Below the pieces are notes generated by a model. The model was not told where the DNA came from. It saw nothing but the letters and a program-made list of their open reading frames with translations, and ran no database searches. Positions 1-11,818 of a stretch of 64,000 bases of DNA are shown one piece after another. The translations under genes and the position numbers were made by a program. The DNA is from Meghimatium bilineatum (lineage: Eukaryota; Mollusca; Gastropoda; Stylommatophora; Philomycidae), in NCBI GenBank assembly GCA_034231615.1, contig CM067310.1, positions 4,322,510 to 4,386,509 of the forward strand, read 5' to 3'. Within the stretch, counting starts at the first letter, position 1. Every line of letters starts with the position of its first letter.

Positions 1-2110
1 TCTTTGTCCAATTTTCGTATTCCTCTTCTGTCTCTTAGCAATATTCCTAGGATTCTGCCTAAGCATGCCATTGCAGCTGTCAACAAGTTTACATTTGTTT
101 TGTGCTGTTGTTGCTCATGTTTGGAATTTGTAGCACATCGTTGGCATAATAATCGTTTTGAATAGTGTTATTTTGGTGTTTAAATCTACATTTTTGTTTC
201 TGAAGATTGGTGTCATTTGCCCTAGGGTTTGATATGCTTTCTACATCTATTGTGTATTTATTTGCTGCTCTTGTCGTCTGTTGTTATATTGCTTTCTAGA
301 TATGTGAATTCTGTAACTTGTTTATGTCTGTTGTTTCCAATATATATGTATTGATGTTTCTTTCTGTTCTCCCTTTCTTCATTACTTCGGTCTTTTCTAT
401 ATTTATCTTCATGTTAAAGGTATTCCGTGTTTGATATAATCTGTCTATTTGTTTTTGTAGTTGCTCTTCTAGTGATGACTATTGCTTGGTCGTCTGAAAA
501 TAGCAATTCGTTTAAGTTAACCTTCAGATTGTTTTCTTCCGTTGTATTTGCTACTTTGCAGATGTGATCTATGTACTCGTATGTTATGAACAATAGGTGG
601 ATAGTATACATATCACATATGACGTCTCACTCCCGAGTGAATTTGTAAATTATCGGATGTACCTGTGCTCGTTCTTACCGCGCATTGACTAGTGGCGTAT
701 ATGCTCTGACATAGGCTTATCCGATTTTGGGGAACTCCGTATATCTGTTGTGTTATCCATAGTTGTGCACTATCCACTGTCAAAAGTTTTCTATTGGTCC
801 ACGAAAGCCAAATATAAGTCTTGGTTATGTTCTGCCGTTCGTTCTGGAATCTGCTTGAGGGCGGAGATTGCACATGTACAGCTTTTATTTGTCTGGAAGT
901 CCAAGTGTGTGGTTGAGCTGTGGCTCTTTATATGCGCGCATCCTTCTCTCTAGTATCTTGCTAAAGATTTTTCCTATGTGGCTTAAGAGTGATATGTATT
1001 AGGTCTGTTGATTATCCTCTTCTATATGTCACATACATATATGTCCATAGGTGCTCCAATCTCCGCTTCAGTAAATCTCTAACGGCTCATGGTTCCTGTT
1101 CTATGTTGGTTCACTGCTCTTTTTTGAAATCTTTGTCAGGGGTTCTGAGTGATTCAGGGGTTCAGGGCTTAAGAGTAATATGCCTCTATACTTAGTGCAG
1201 TCCCTCTTACTGCCTTTTTAAATTCCAGATGTGAATAACCACCGCTGCATTCCACTCCTGTGGTGTCTTTTGTGTCTTCCATATCACGTTGAACAGTCTG
1301 TGTAGCCACGTTATACCCGTCACTGTTAACATTTTTATTAGTTATATAGGTATGCCGTCTATTCCTGGTGTTTTGTTATTTGGTGCAAGTTTAACTGCGT
1401 CTTCAATTTTGGATTTCAGGATGTATGGTTCTAGGTCTTCTTCTATTGTATTTATTGTTGCAATCACATCTCCTTCCTGGTAGTTTAACAGTTGGTTAAA
1501 GTAATTTGTCCATCTTTTCTTGAGGTCTATTTAGTATGTTGCCGTGTTCATCGCTGATTATTTCAGTTGGTTCGTAACTGTCTTTTTTTACTTCTCATGT
1601 TTCGTTCTTTCTTGTCGAACATTTTTGATGCATTTTGTCTATCCTTGTTAAGCATTTCTCCATATTCTTGCCATGACTTAATTTTTGCAGATTTGATGAT
1701 TTTCTTGGTGTTAATCTTCGCTGGCCTGTGTGCTAAGTAATCTTCATGCGTTTGCTTGTTGTCCATTTTTTTATATTTTTGTTCTTTATCTTTCGTTGCT
1801 TTCTTTACCTCTTCTGTCCACCAAGCTGTTATTTTTTGTTTCGTGTGTTTATGGTTTTTATATCCGCATATGTTTCCTGCTGTTTGTGTAATGACATTTT
1901 TGAAATGTTCATATTCTTCTTCTATGTGCTAGGTTTTTCTGGTAGCTTTGCGAATTCCTTGTTAACTTTTTGGATATATTTTTCACATGTTTAGTTCTTC
2001 CAATTTCTGTATATCTAGTTGCCCTTGGTGTTTTGTTCCGTCTTCAGAAATCTCTCCATTTTACTACGAGCCATTGTGTTCTCACTGACGGTTTGCTAAT
2101 CCTGTCTCAG
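1..2110 (-). pseudogene. Degraded non-LTR retrotransposon (LINE) reverse transcriptase
   Basis: Minus-strand reading gives the order expected of a LINE ORF2, broken by many frameshifts and stops. From high to low coordinates there is a basic linker between endonuclease and RT (1563-1766, with KKIIKSAKIKSWQEYGEML), an RT entry motif NNKTPGIDGIP near 1340-1400, a middle RT block with the YGVPQNRI and SGVRR motifs (613-873), the catalytic box FSDDQAIV near 471-503, and NIEKTEVM near 395-425. Both aspartates of the DD box survive. No target-site duplication was found and the 3' end lies off the left edge, so element length is unknown. The family call is confident; the clade is not. Confidence 0.75.
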
Positions 2111-2595
2111 TGTTGTATCAGAAAATTCTCAAGGCTGCACCGCGATCTCTAACTAGTAGACCTGAAGTTGTAGACTTACTTCAGTGCAAATATTGTCAAG
2201 CAATAGAAACATTTCTAATTCTTTCTTGTTTATTTATCAGATTTTTGTATTATTCCCTTTATGTGTTCTTTGTCGCCCGGCAATCAAAAACACGAAACAA
2301 CATAAGGGTCAGTCAACTAGTGCCACCAGTTGTAAGGCCCCCACTAATCTATGGAACAAAAAAACTGTGGTCGTACAGATCGATCAGATATTAATCCACA
2401 TAAGTCTCGCAGTTATAATGTGTCATAAAGTCGCGTTGGCTATTTTTAGTATGCGTCTCCAAGTATATAAATAGTGACCAACGGAAATAACAACAATAAT
2501 GTTTAAAAGTATCGGATGCTGGCCTAATTAATTATGTGCAGATGTTTTCTATTGCAGACGGCCGTGATAAGTAGTTATAGTAGTTTTATATAGTA

Positions 2596-2596
<1 letters not shown>
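2111..2596. other. No gene; repeat-derived spacer
   Basis: No credible gene is visible. The segment around 2440-2480 (…TCCAAGTATATAAATA…) recurs at about 7233, 7884 and, more diverged, 10500, so it is probably the edge of a dispersed repeat. Confidence 0.5.

Positions 2597-2657
<61 letters not shown>
2597..2657. repeat. (AT)n microsatellite
   Basis: An almost pure AT dinucleotide run of about 60 bp. Confidence 0.95.
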
Positions 2658-2658
<1 letters not shown>

Positions 2659-3142
2659 GCACACAATCCAACTATAGTATTACGCGAAACATAATATGTA
2701 TAAACCACAGAAAAAAGAAAAGCAAACAAGAGAAAGCAAGAAACTCATATTGAAGAAAGACAACAAATATTGTTTAATTCTTCAAAGAGGCCACGGAAGA
2801 AACATGTCTCAAAAGGGGACCAAATGTAAAAAAATGTTGAAAACCGCTGCCGTAGATAAACGATTGTATAATTAATAATTTAAGAAATCAAACATACAAC
2901 CAGCGTATAAGCATGTGGGAACAAAGAAAGTGCAATGGAAACCAAGTCTTATCGATAATCAACAAACTTAGCTCTACATGTCTAGGTTACGGTGACACCA
3001 TCGATCAAAATGTATTCCACTATATACAAGTATATTTGTATATACAAAACAGCAGACAGTACGTGTAGTTATATATAACTATATATAAAACACACGGGTA
3101 GGAGGTAGATATTGTATTTCGTGGTGGTAGGACTACCTGAAC
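2658..3142. other. No gene seen
   Basis: AT-rich spacer with stops in all frames and no recognised domain. Confidence 0.6.
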
Positions 3143-3352
3143 TATGACTACCATTTTTATAACATCAACTCTGATTTAACCTAATTTGGACTGAAGTCCG
3201 CGTTAGAAAATGGCGTACCATAAGAATTTATTTTTAGTTTCATAAAAGCTAAAGTACTAGGTAGGTAGTTAATGAGTTTGCCTCTCTTTTGGAGAGGCGT
3301 GCCCCTTTCAACCAGCGGACAAAGTCCAATTAGGTTATATCAGGACACACTA
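3143..3352. repeat. Imperfect fold-back repeat (MITE-like)
   Basis: The segment near 3143-3212 is an imperfect reverse complement of 3298-3352; both carry the core GCGGAC..AGTCCAA.TTAGGTT followed by ATCAG. A related single arm occurs at about 58300-58385, so the sequence is dispersed. It is non-coding and could be a non-autonomous DNA transposon. Confidence 0.5.
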
Positions 3353-3451
3353 CCATAAAATATTAGAGGTAACAAAGACCCCATCGTTATACAATTATAT
3401 TGTATATTCATATATAAGCTAGCTAAAGTACTTACGCAAGAAACAGTTAAT

Positions 3452-3605
3452 AAAGTCTTACTGAACGACGACTAATACACTATCACTGTCGGATGCTCAC
3501 GTGAAATAATAATACATACATCACTACAAAGGATATAATCATACAAATAACAATACACACGACATATTATGCATGTGTGCTAATCGTCGTCCAGTAAGAC
3601 TTCAT
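3452..3605. repeat. Short palindromic element with ~30-bp inverted ends (MITE-like)
   Basis: The left end (AAGTCTTACTGAACGACGAC) is repeated inverted at 3575-3603 with few mismatches, enclosing about 90 bp without coding capacity. A related left half lies at about 51025-51085, where it interrupts a LINE remnant. The pattern fits a miniature inverted-repeat transposable element. Confidence 0.6.
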
Positions 3606-3742
3606 TACCGGTTTCCTACTAAGTATTATTTTAGTACGGTTTTACAGCAGTATTACCTTTTATTGAAAAGCTAAAGTTAGGTCTTGCAACAGGAAGGGGA
3701 TATGGATTGTTGATGGGACTGCTACAGATAAAGAAGTATGGA

Positions 3743-4028
3743 CTGTATAAATCTTATTCTTCTTCGTTCTCAAACTCCTGTAGATTAGCAGGATGTAGTC
3801 CGGAGAACGAAATGCGCTGTGCCATGGTTTACAGCATTGCTGCGATTTCTGCGCCTTTCGGTCTGACACATCCGACTTCAGCACGGCTTTGGGTCACTGA
3901 CCCTATATGGGATGGGACAGCCAACTCCATCTCATAACCTCATTAGTCGCCTTTTACGACTTGCGTGGAAGGTAAACAGTGTTGCTATTCTTTGCTCCCC
4001 TTTCGGGCCCCGGCAACATTTGGGCGTG
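3743..4028 (-). mobile_element. SINE-1 copy, near full length
   Basis: This is a member of a ~275-bp dispersed family that recurs many times here. In the sense direction it begins near CGCCC, contains CATGTCGTAA…GCGACTAA and a hairpin (GGGATGG / CCATCCC), and ends with GAGTTTGAGAACGAACGCAG followed by a GAA-type tail. Family limits were set from the copies at 28208-28486 and 56027-56298, which have target-site duplications. No duplication was found here. Confidence 0.8.
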
Positions 4029-4040
4029 TAGACAAGACTT

Positions 4041-4866
4041 GTGTGAAAGATAAGGAATTACATATTGTAGACGGGACGTACTAAAGATAAGGAAGTACAG
4101 ATTGTAGATGGGACGTGCTAAAGATAAGGAATTACAGATTGTAGACGGGACGTGCTAAAGATAAGGAAGTACAGATTGTAGACGGGACGTGCTAAAGATA
4201 AGGAAGTACAGATTGTAGACGGGACGTGCTAAAGATAAGGAAGTACAGATTGTAGATGGGACGTGCTAAAGATAAGGAAGTACAGATTGTAGACGGGACG
4301 TGCTAAAGATAAGGAAGTACAGATTGTAGATGGGACGTGCTAAAGATAAGGAAGTACAGATTGTAGACGGGACGTGCTAAAGATAAGGAAGTACAGATTG
4401 TAGACGGGACGTGCTAAAGATAAGGAAGTACAGATTGTAGACGGGACGTGCTAAAGATAAGGAAGTACAGATTGTAGACGGGACGTGCTAAAGATAAGGA
4501 AGTACAGATTAAAGACGGGACGTGCTAAAGATAAGGAAGTACAGATTGTAGACGGGACGTGCTAAAGATAAGGAAGTACAGATTGTAGACGGGACGTGCT
4601 AAAGATAAGGAAGTACAGATTGTAGACGGGACGTGCTAAAGATAAGGAAGTACAGATTGTAGACGGGACGTGCTAAAGATAAGGAAGTACAGATTGTAGA
4701 CGGGACGTGCTAAAGATAAGGAAGTACAGATTGTAGACGGGACGTGCTAAAGATAAGGAAGTACAGATTGTAGACGGGACGTGCTAAAGATAAGGAAGTA
4801 CAGATTGTAGACGGGACGTGCTAAAGATAAGGAACTACGGACTGTAGACAAGAATGATGAAAGATA
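4041..4866. repeat. 37-bp minisatellite, about 22 copies
   Basis: Head-to-tail units contain GACGGGACGTGCTAAAG and AAGGAAGTACAGATT. Most copies are identical; scattered C/T and G/A variants and one TTAAAGAC copy (near 4510) occur. The high homogeneity implies recent expansion or homogenisation. No ORF crosses it, because 37 is not a multiple of three. Confidence 0.95.
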
Positions 4867-4964
4867 ATTAATCGTTAATAGGCTTCATAGTCGGATAGTC
4901 TATTTGTGATCGTTAAACTACAAAAACATGGGATCTACGTATGTGTGAAAGATAAGGAAGTAAT

Positions 4965-5345
4965 GGTCCAAATCTCTCAACAAATATGCTTTTTATAAGT
5001 AATGGTCCAAAGCTCTCAACAAATATGCTTTTTATAAGTAATGGTCCAAATCTCTCAACAAATATCCATTTTATTCTTGGTTTGTAACTCTGTCCACGAA
5101 TCGTCTAAATCTCTCCACACTAAGCTCAACAATATCTTGATTTGTAACTTGATCCACGTATGGCCCAAATCTGTCAATAATAAGCTTAATGATATATTAG
5201 TTTGTAAAACCGTCCACACATGGTTCACATATGTCAACAATAAGCTCACTTATTTCTTGGTTTGTAACTGGATCCATGTATGGTCTAGGTCTCTTGATTA
5301 TAAGCTCATTGATATATTGCTTTGTAACTGTGATCCATGAATGAC
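4965..5345. repeat. Diverged tandem repeat (~40-bp then ~63-bp units)
   Basis: Three units containing TGGTCCAAA.CTCTCAACAAA are followed by about five longer, diverged units with TTGTAAC..GATCCA.G.ATGG and AATAAGCT. The long unit is close to a multiple of three, which explains the overlapping open frames on both strands; these are not taken as genes. Confidence 0.8.
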
Positions 5346-6221
5346 TCAGATGTTGTAACAAAAATCGCAATTGCTTCTACATTTATAATTCGGCACGTGT
5401 ACCCTATATATTACATAATATTTGACGAAGTGCTGTTATTTACTACTCGGACTACCACCGTAATCGGATGATTCGGGTCATTTACGCACATTATAAGTCG
5501 ACAAATCGAATATCTGTTCTATTTACATTACTACAACCAGCTGTCAATCTAGTGGGTCCATCCTGCTACAAGAGATATTCAATGAGAGTATGCGAATAAA
5601 CGCAAAATAATATGGTCTACTCCAAGGATTGTTGTACTTATTCTATAGTGGACTCAATTCTCTTAATGTTAAATAACGCGTTTTGCGTTAGAGACAAGAC
5701 ATGAGTCTGTCATATTCCCTTAACTAAAAACGTTGCGTTATACGAGGTAGCTTTTTAAAACAGCCACTGGAATAGACGATAAATATTTGAATAAAAGATC
5801 ATGTTATGGAGACTATATAGAATTAAGTTAGTGATGACCTTGGTGAAAGGACTTTGCAGACTTGACCTTCACATATACTCTTGAAGAGAAGATATAAATG
5901 TTTCTTTGTCAGTTGTACTAGATGCATCGCCGGAGTTGAAAATGTCATCGATTTAACAACATACAAATGTCAAATTCTGTGTTTGTCTTGAGAAGTCACC
6001 TTTGGAGACACTAATATTGCTTAATAAATCACGGTCTATCTATTCGCTGAAACCCTTTTTAGCCTTTCAGTGTCAGGGGTAGAAGTTTTTTCTGGAGACG
6101 GCCATACCGCAATAAAGAAATCTAAGAAATGTAATTATAATTACAATTATTATAATAATAATTATAATATAATATAACAATAATTATAATTATAATAAAA
6201 CGACCATAAAACTGGAATACA
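5346..6221. other. No gene; AT-rich palindromic tract near the end
   Basis: No coding signal is visible. Positions 6126-6203 are almost entirely A/T, with multiple short TAATTATAATTA palindromes able to form cruciform-like structures. Confidence 0.55.
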
Positions 6222-6600
6222 AACAGTTGGATTATGCTGCATGATAATGCGCTGGCCTATCGATCCCTACTGGTAAAGCAGTACCTCGCAGAGCAGAGTG
6301 TGATTACCTTGGAACAGCCTCCATATTCTCCGACCTTGCACCAGCTGATTTTTTGTTCTTTTTTTTACCTCGATTGAAATTGGCACTGAAAGGACAGCTA
6401 TTCAAAAATGCAGATGGCTTTATCACCAATGCGATAAGACAATTGAGAAATGTGTCAAAGAATGGGCTCAATGAATGCTTTCAGTAGCTGTATGCACGTT
6501 AACAAAAGTGTGTTGTTGAAGGGAGCTACTTTGAAGGAAATGTAGTGCGTAGTTCTAGTTACTTATTTCTAAAGAAACCACTAATTCCGGGAAATTTAAG
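6222..6600 (+). pseudogene. Mariner-family transposase C-terminal remnant
   Basis: Plus-strand translation gives WIMLHDNALAYRSLLVKQYL and then a PPYSP motif, the second-aspartate (HDNA) region and the SPDLAPxDF region of mariner transposases. A one-base loss after PPYSP shifts the frame; DLAPAD, which carries the third catalytic aspartate, continues in the next frame. A downstream block ending in EGSYFEGNV is also preserved. The N-terminal DNA-binding part and the terminal inverted repeats are not visible. It is a dead fragment. Confidence 0.75.
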
Positions 6601-6667
6601 ATGTCTTGAATTTAGTCGAACATACAATGGAGAGCTGTTCCTTACATTAAGATTTTACAATATTTTC

Positions 6668-6985
6668 TTCTTCTTCTTCTGCGTTCGTTTTAATGCTCCT
6701 GCAGATTAGCAGGATGTAGTCCAGAGAATGGAATATATATATATGATGTAGCAAATTCTAGAATTGTGTCATGGCTTACAGCTCGGCTGTGATATCCGAA
6801 CCTTTTTTCCTGGAATGCTGGCATATACGACTTCAGCGCGACTTCTTGGTTACTTTGACCATCTATAGTATGAAATAGCAAACCGAACACTTAAAACTCC
6901 CCTCAGTCGCACTTTACGACATGCGTGGCGGGTAACATTATCGCTAGCTATTGTTTTCCTTCCTTTTTGAATCCCAGTAACACAC
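6668..6985 (-). mobile_element. SINE-1 copy with internal insertion
   Basis: Matches SINE-1 from its GAA-type tail to the CATGTCGTAAAG-type box, but diverged and interrupted by a short AT-rich insertion near 6733-6760. Confidence 0.7.
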
Positions 6986-7312
6986 CGGATTATGTATTCT
7001 TATGGGTACAATAACGCAGATAGTTTAAAAGATACGACAAGAATGGTGAACCAGTTGCCCAAAAATGACTGCCAAACTTCTAGCAGAACTTGATGATCCC
7101 AGCATACTGCTGCGCCGGAACATGACCGGGTTTGAGTATAAAGACCTGTGTACAGAAACTGTGTAAACATGACCTGAATTCCGATTTTGATTATTTCCAT
7201 GCACTTCGTTGGTATGCCTTTTTTGGCATGCGACTCCAAGTATATAAATAACCAAATGATCGGAGGGTGTCCGACTAAGTGGAGGGTGCCGCAGTAATCA
7301 AAGTAACAAATG

Positions 7313-7885
7313 GTAATGCAAAATTAGATAAACAAGTTACTGGGAATACCTATGAACAAATTTAGATGAAAAGGTATATAAAAAAAACATGCAATAAAAC
7401 AAAACAGAACAATTTTCTACGTTGTGATCCTATTGGGACCGTTTTCAAGTAACATAAAAAACTCCAAAAAACACTAAACCGTAAATATATGAACCGCTAG
7501 AATGATCCCGTCTCTCTTACCGAAGAAACAAGGTCAAGTGAAAATATGAAGACCCTGTCTAATATCGCATGATTTATTTATTTTGCAAATTAATGACTGC
7601 GTATTTAATGCACTCAATGCGATACTTATTTGACACGCTCTGCATATTTTCACTTGACCTTGTTTCTTCGGTAAGAGAGACAGGATCAAGTCATTCTAGC
7701 GGTTCATATATTTACAGTTTAGTGTTTTTTGTAGTTTTTGTGTTTCTTGGAAAAGGTCCCAATAGGATCACAACGTAGAAAATTGTTCTGTTTTGTTTTA
7801 TTGCATGTTTTTGTATATACCTTTTCATCTAAATTTGTTCATAGTTGGGTATTCCCAGTAACTTGTTTATCTAATTTTACATTAC
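7313..7885. repeat. Large fold-back element: ~240-bp inverted arms around an ~85-bp loop
   Basis: Positions 7313-7553 and 7639-7885 are reverse complements over nearly their full length, with roughly 90% identity by eye and small indels. The loop holds a further short complementary pair (TATCGCAT / ATGCGATA). A 16-bp direct repeat, ACTCCAAGTATATAAA, lies at 7233-7248 and again at 7884-7899. No transposase is present. It may be a fold-back transposon or a recent inverted duplication. If transcribed it would form a long double-stranded hairpin. Confidence 0.85.
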
Positions 7886-7959
7886 TCCAAGTATATAAAA
7901 AGTCTCTATCGATTGTCTATTGTCTTTTCTCTGCTTTTGCTGTATGACGTTGCATGATT

Positions 7960-8197
7960 GATTATCAGTCGGTTTCCGGACTATGGCACGTTAGGTCGCT
8001 AGATATGCAGTAATATTATGACGTCTCAGAATGTTGGTAACTCCTTCAATCCACCATCTTCTTGGTTTTCCTCTGAATCTTTCTGTTTCCATGTTCATGT
8101 TGTATGCTCTTGCCGCTGACTATAAGGGATCATTCTCATTAAATAGCCGAATTATTTCCGTCGATGTTTTTCGATATTATTGACACCAGATGTTGTT
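7960..8197 (-). pseudogene. LINE reverse-transcriptase C-terminal end
   Basis: Minus-strand translation contains FGYLMRM, then RFRGKPRRWWIEGVTNIL, the usual extreme C-terminal signature of endonuclease/RT polyproteins of this LINE group, in more than one frame. Its upstream side runs directly into the 33-bp array at 8198-9890, whose unit encodes part of the same RT region. Confidence 0.65.
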
Positions 8198-9890
8198 CCA
8201 ACAGTTCTTGTGATCTCTTCATTCCTCACATGATCTCTTCTTGTAATCTCTTCATTCCTCACATGATCTCTTCTTGTGATCTCTTCATTCCTCACATGAT
8301 CTCTTCTTGTGATCTCTTCTTGTGATCTCTTCTTGTGATCTCTTCATTCCTCACATAGTCTCTTCTTGTGATCTCTTCATTCCTCACATGATCTCTTCTT
8401 GTGATCTCTTCATTCCTCACATGATCTCTTCTTGTGATCTCTTCATTCCTCACATGATCTCTTCTTGTGATCTCTTCATTCCTCACATGATCTCTTCTTG
8501 TGATCTCTTCTTTCCTCACATGATCTCTTCTTGTAATCTCTTCATTCCTCACATGATCTCTTCTTGTAATCTCTTCATTCCTCACATGATCTCTTCTTGT
8601 GATCTCTTCATTCCTCACATGATCTCTTCTTGTGATCTCTTCATTCCTCACATGATCTCTTCTTGTGATCTCTTCATTCCTCACATGATCTCTTCTTGTG
8701 ATCTCTTCCTTCCTCACATGATCTCTTCTTGTAATCTCTTCATTCCTCACATGATCTCTTCTTGTAATCTCTTCATTCCTCACATGATTTCTTGTGATCT
8801 CTTCATTCCTCACATGATCTCTTCATTCCTCACATGATCTCTTCTTGTGATCTCTTCCTTCCTCACATGATCTCTTCTTGTGATCTCTTCATTCCTCACA
8901 TGATCTCTTCTTGTGATCTCTTCATTCCTCACATGATCTCTTCATTCCTCACATGATCTCTTCTTGTGATCTCTTCATTCCTCACATGATCTCTTCTTGT
9001 AATCTCTTCATTCCTCACATGATCTCTTCTTGTAATCTCTTCATTCCTCACATGATTTCTTGTAATCTCTTCATTCCTCACATGATCTCTTCTTGTGATC
9101 TCTTCATTCCTCACATGATCTCTTCTTGTGATCTCTTCATTCCTCACATGATCTCTTCTTGTGATCTCTTCATTCCTCACATGATCTCTTCTTGTGATCT
9201 CTTCCTTCCTCACATGATCTCTTCTTGTGATCTCTTCATTCCTCACATGATCTCTTCTTGTGATCTCTTCATTCCTCACATGATCTCTTCTTGTGATCTC
9301 TCCCTTCCTCACATGATCTCTTCTTGTGATCTCTTCATTCCTCACATGATCTCTTCTTGTGATCTCTTCATTCCTCACATGATCTCTTCTTGTGATCTCT
9401 TCATTCCTCACATGATCTCTTCTTGTGATCTCTCCCTTCCTCACATGATCTCTTCTTGTGATCTCTTCATTCCTCACATGATCTCTTCTTGTAATCTCTT
9501 CATTCCTCACATGATCTCTTCTTGTAATCTCTTCATTCCTCACATGATCTCTTCTTGTGATCTCTTCATTCCTCACATGCTCTTCTTGTAATCTCTTCAT
9601 TCCTCACATGATCTCTTCTTGTGATCTCTTCATTCCTCACATGATCTCTTCTTGTGATCTCTTCATTCCTCACATGATCTCTTCTTGTGATCTCTTCCTT
9701 CCTCACATGATCTCTTCTTGTGATCTCTTCATTCCTCACATGATCTCTTCTTGTGATCTCTTCCTTCCTCACATGATCTCTTCTTGTGATCTCTTCATTC
9801 CTCACATGATCTCTTCTTGTGATCTCTTCATTCCTCACATGATCTCTTCTTGTAATCTCTTAATTTCTCACATGATCTCTTCTTGTTTTA
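8198..9890. repeat. 33-bp minisatellite, about 51 copies, open on both strands
   Basis: Each unit is eleven codons. Minus-strand units read VRNEEITRRDH and plus-strand units MISSCDLFIPH. Because the period is a multiple of three and the unit lacks stops, long ORFs appear on both strands (for example 8929-9600 minus and 8953-9591 plus); these are artefacts of the repeat. The array is flanked on the low-coordinate side by LINE RT C-terminal sequence in the same minus-strand sense, where an RNEEIxRRT-like motif is normal, so the unit seems to have arisen from RT codons. Variants (CTTGTA for CTTGTG, CCTTCC for CATTCC, an 8-bp shorter unit) recur in groups. Confidence 0.95.
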
Positions 9891-10039
9891 TTTGCTGCTT
9901 TTCTTAGACATATCATTTCTCACGTAGTAAGATTTCTCTCTTGTTCTTTTGTTAGTGTTCATGTCTGACATTGATAACATAATTTTGGAATGAAGATTGT
10001 ATTATGATTTACCTTCTGGTTATCATCGCGATTTCCATT

Positions 10040-10440
10040 TATATATTGTCTATTGTCTTTTCCCAGGTGGTTTGTTATCCACTCTTGTTGTTAAGCGTAG
10101 GGGTGATTGGAGCTTGAGCTTGCGTTCTAGGGCCAGATGTGTGGTCTCGGCTGTGATATGACCACGTTTGTTCAAGATGTCCCTGACGTTTTCTATCCAT
10201 CTTTTCCGTGGTTTTCCTCTGGCTTTGTACCCTGATCTCATTTGGTTATATGCCTGTACGGTCAACTTGTCATGATGAATTCTCATAATATGGCCAAACC
10301 ACGTGATCTGCTGTCTTTCTATGTATTATGTGCAAGGTATTATACTTATTCTTTCCCTAATATCGTCATTTCTAATCTATCGAGCCTGGTGACCCCTGCG
10401 GCTTTCCTCAAGCCTTTCATCTGACATGTCACTATCTTTC
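10040..10440 (-). pseudogene. LINE reverse-transcriptase C-terminal end
   Basis: The 78-residue reading at 10050-10286 has a histidine/methionine-rich start and then ARGKPRKRWIENVRDIL, characteristic of the RT C-terminus, and ends a few bases before a TATATAAAT-type 3' edge near 10040. The upstream RT core is missing, so this is a 5'-truncated insertion. Confidence 0.65.
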
Positions 10441-10714
10441 TGTAATGTGACGATGAGAGAGACCAGGTTTGACACTGGTAGCATAGTGTTAGTAGGAATA
10501 TGCTGTACTATATAAATAGTAACCAAAGAAAATCACGACAATATTCAAAAACGTAACGAATAAAGACATTTACTTTCTGTACATATGTCTTCTGTACTGT
10601 CAATGGTCTCAACTTGAGCGACTCATGTCTGAGACAACATGCATATATTACCCCTCCCCCCCCCCGCCCCCAATACAATCATGTCTTTGAGATATCAAAC
10701 TTAATATTCTTCTT
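10441..10714. other. No gene; LINE-edge-like sequence and homopolymer
   Basis: A TATATAAATAGTAACCAA motif near 10508 resembles the repeat edge at 2465, and a C-rich run lies at about 10652-10672. Nothing coding is visible. Confidence 0.5.
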
Positions 10715-10862
10715 CTTCAGCGTCCATTCTCAAACTTCCGCTGGATCTCCCTTGTAGCAGGACCATGTTCCTACTAGATTTCTAGCAGGATGTAGTCCAG
10801 AGAATGGAAATGCATTGTGTCGTCGTGTTATTTGCACCAATGACCCGACACATTCGTCTTCG
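10715..10862 (-). mobile_element. SINE-2 copy
   Basis: Second SINE family, read on the minus strand. It contains ATTCTCTGGACTACATCCTG, CTAGTAGGAACATGGTCCTG and a GGGAGATCCAGCGGAAGTTT-type end with a GAAGAAGAA tail. Confidence 0.75.
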
Positions 10863-11489
10863 GAGGAAAAAACTTAATATTAATTCTGGCGTTTCCTCGG
10901 TTGCTCTACTTAGGATAAGCCGTGCTTTTGTCAGAAACTAATTGGCCTGTCAAGGACTACCTGCTCACATATAAATATTTTATCTCACCATCATCATCTT
11001 AGTAAGATACATCAATGAGATTATTTGATTTAAAGAATGTCGAAGTGAGTCATAAGTAGGTTAGAGATATAGTGCTGTCGTACAGAGGTATGATAAATTT
11101 AGAGATCTCGTTTGTACGTTGTCCGTGATAATAGTCACCGACTTCGGGGGAAATCGATTGGAGGTAAACCGTCCTCCGGGCAAATAAATATAATAAAGCA
11201 AATTAAATTATTTTTTGTTTTAAAATAGTTAGTACGCCATTAAAATAGCCCAATTAATGGGGGGAAATAGTACACTTTGTGTGTAAATTTGCGGTTTTTA
11301 TTTTATATCACATCTAACTTTTATGTTTTGGCGACATATGTGGCGGCTTGGTACAATGCGCGTAAAGTATGTGACGGCCAAAGTATAGGGTTAAAATCCC
11401 ACTGCAGACAATTATGCTTCCGGATCGTTCAGAAAGCAATGGCAAACTACTGATTGGATTATATAGCCTAGAAAATTACTATATAAAAA
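10863..11489. other. No gene seen
   Basis: AT-rich spacer without recognisable coding sequence or repeats shared with the rest of the window. Confidence 0.5.
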
Positions 11490-11818
11490 AGAGCTGCTTA
11501 CCTACATCAGAAAGAAACAGTCCACATTTTTGGGACACATGAGAAGAGGGGAAAAAACACACACAAAAAAACCAAAAAAAACAAACTTGTTACAACAGAA
11601 ATGACTTGTCGGTAGAACTCTTCGAAGTAACAATAAGAGACATAATCCGAAATGAAAACATCAGTAGACTAACAAACACAATGTCAATCCTGGATGACAT
11701 CAGAAGACTAACAAACACAATGTCAATCCTGGACGACATCAGAAGAAGACTAACAAACACAATGTCAATCCTGGATGACATCAGAAGACAAAGAGAATTG
11801 TTTCATCTAATGTGATAC
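11490..11818 (+). pseudogene. LINE RT C-terminal fragment containing a 39-bp triplication
   Basis: Plus-strand reading begins RKKQSTFLGHMRRGE (about 11508-11555), an RT C-terminal motif, followed by a frame change and DIIRNENIS. Three tandem copies of a 39-bp segment follow (11668-11790), encoding LTNTMSILDDIRR; a QRELFHLM block follows. A run of A-rich sequence lies between. The triplication sits at the same position of the RT as the 33-bp array at 8198-9890. Confidence 0.6.

Noticed and set aside
4041..4866. CRISPR array
   Set aside because: Units are contiguous with no unique spacers, and the genome is animal; the same holds for the other tandem arrays.
8292..9907. Long open frames on both strands (up to 223 codons) as genes
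   Set aside because: They are produced entirely by a 33-bp repeat lacking stops; there is no unique sequence, domain or start context.
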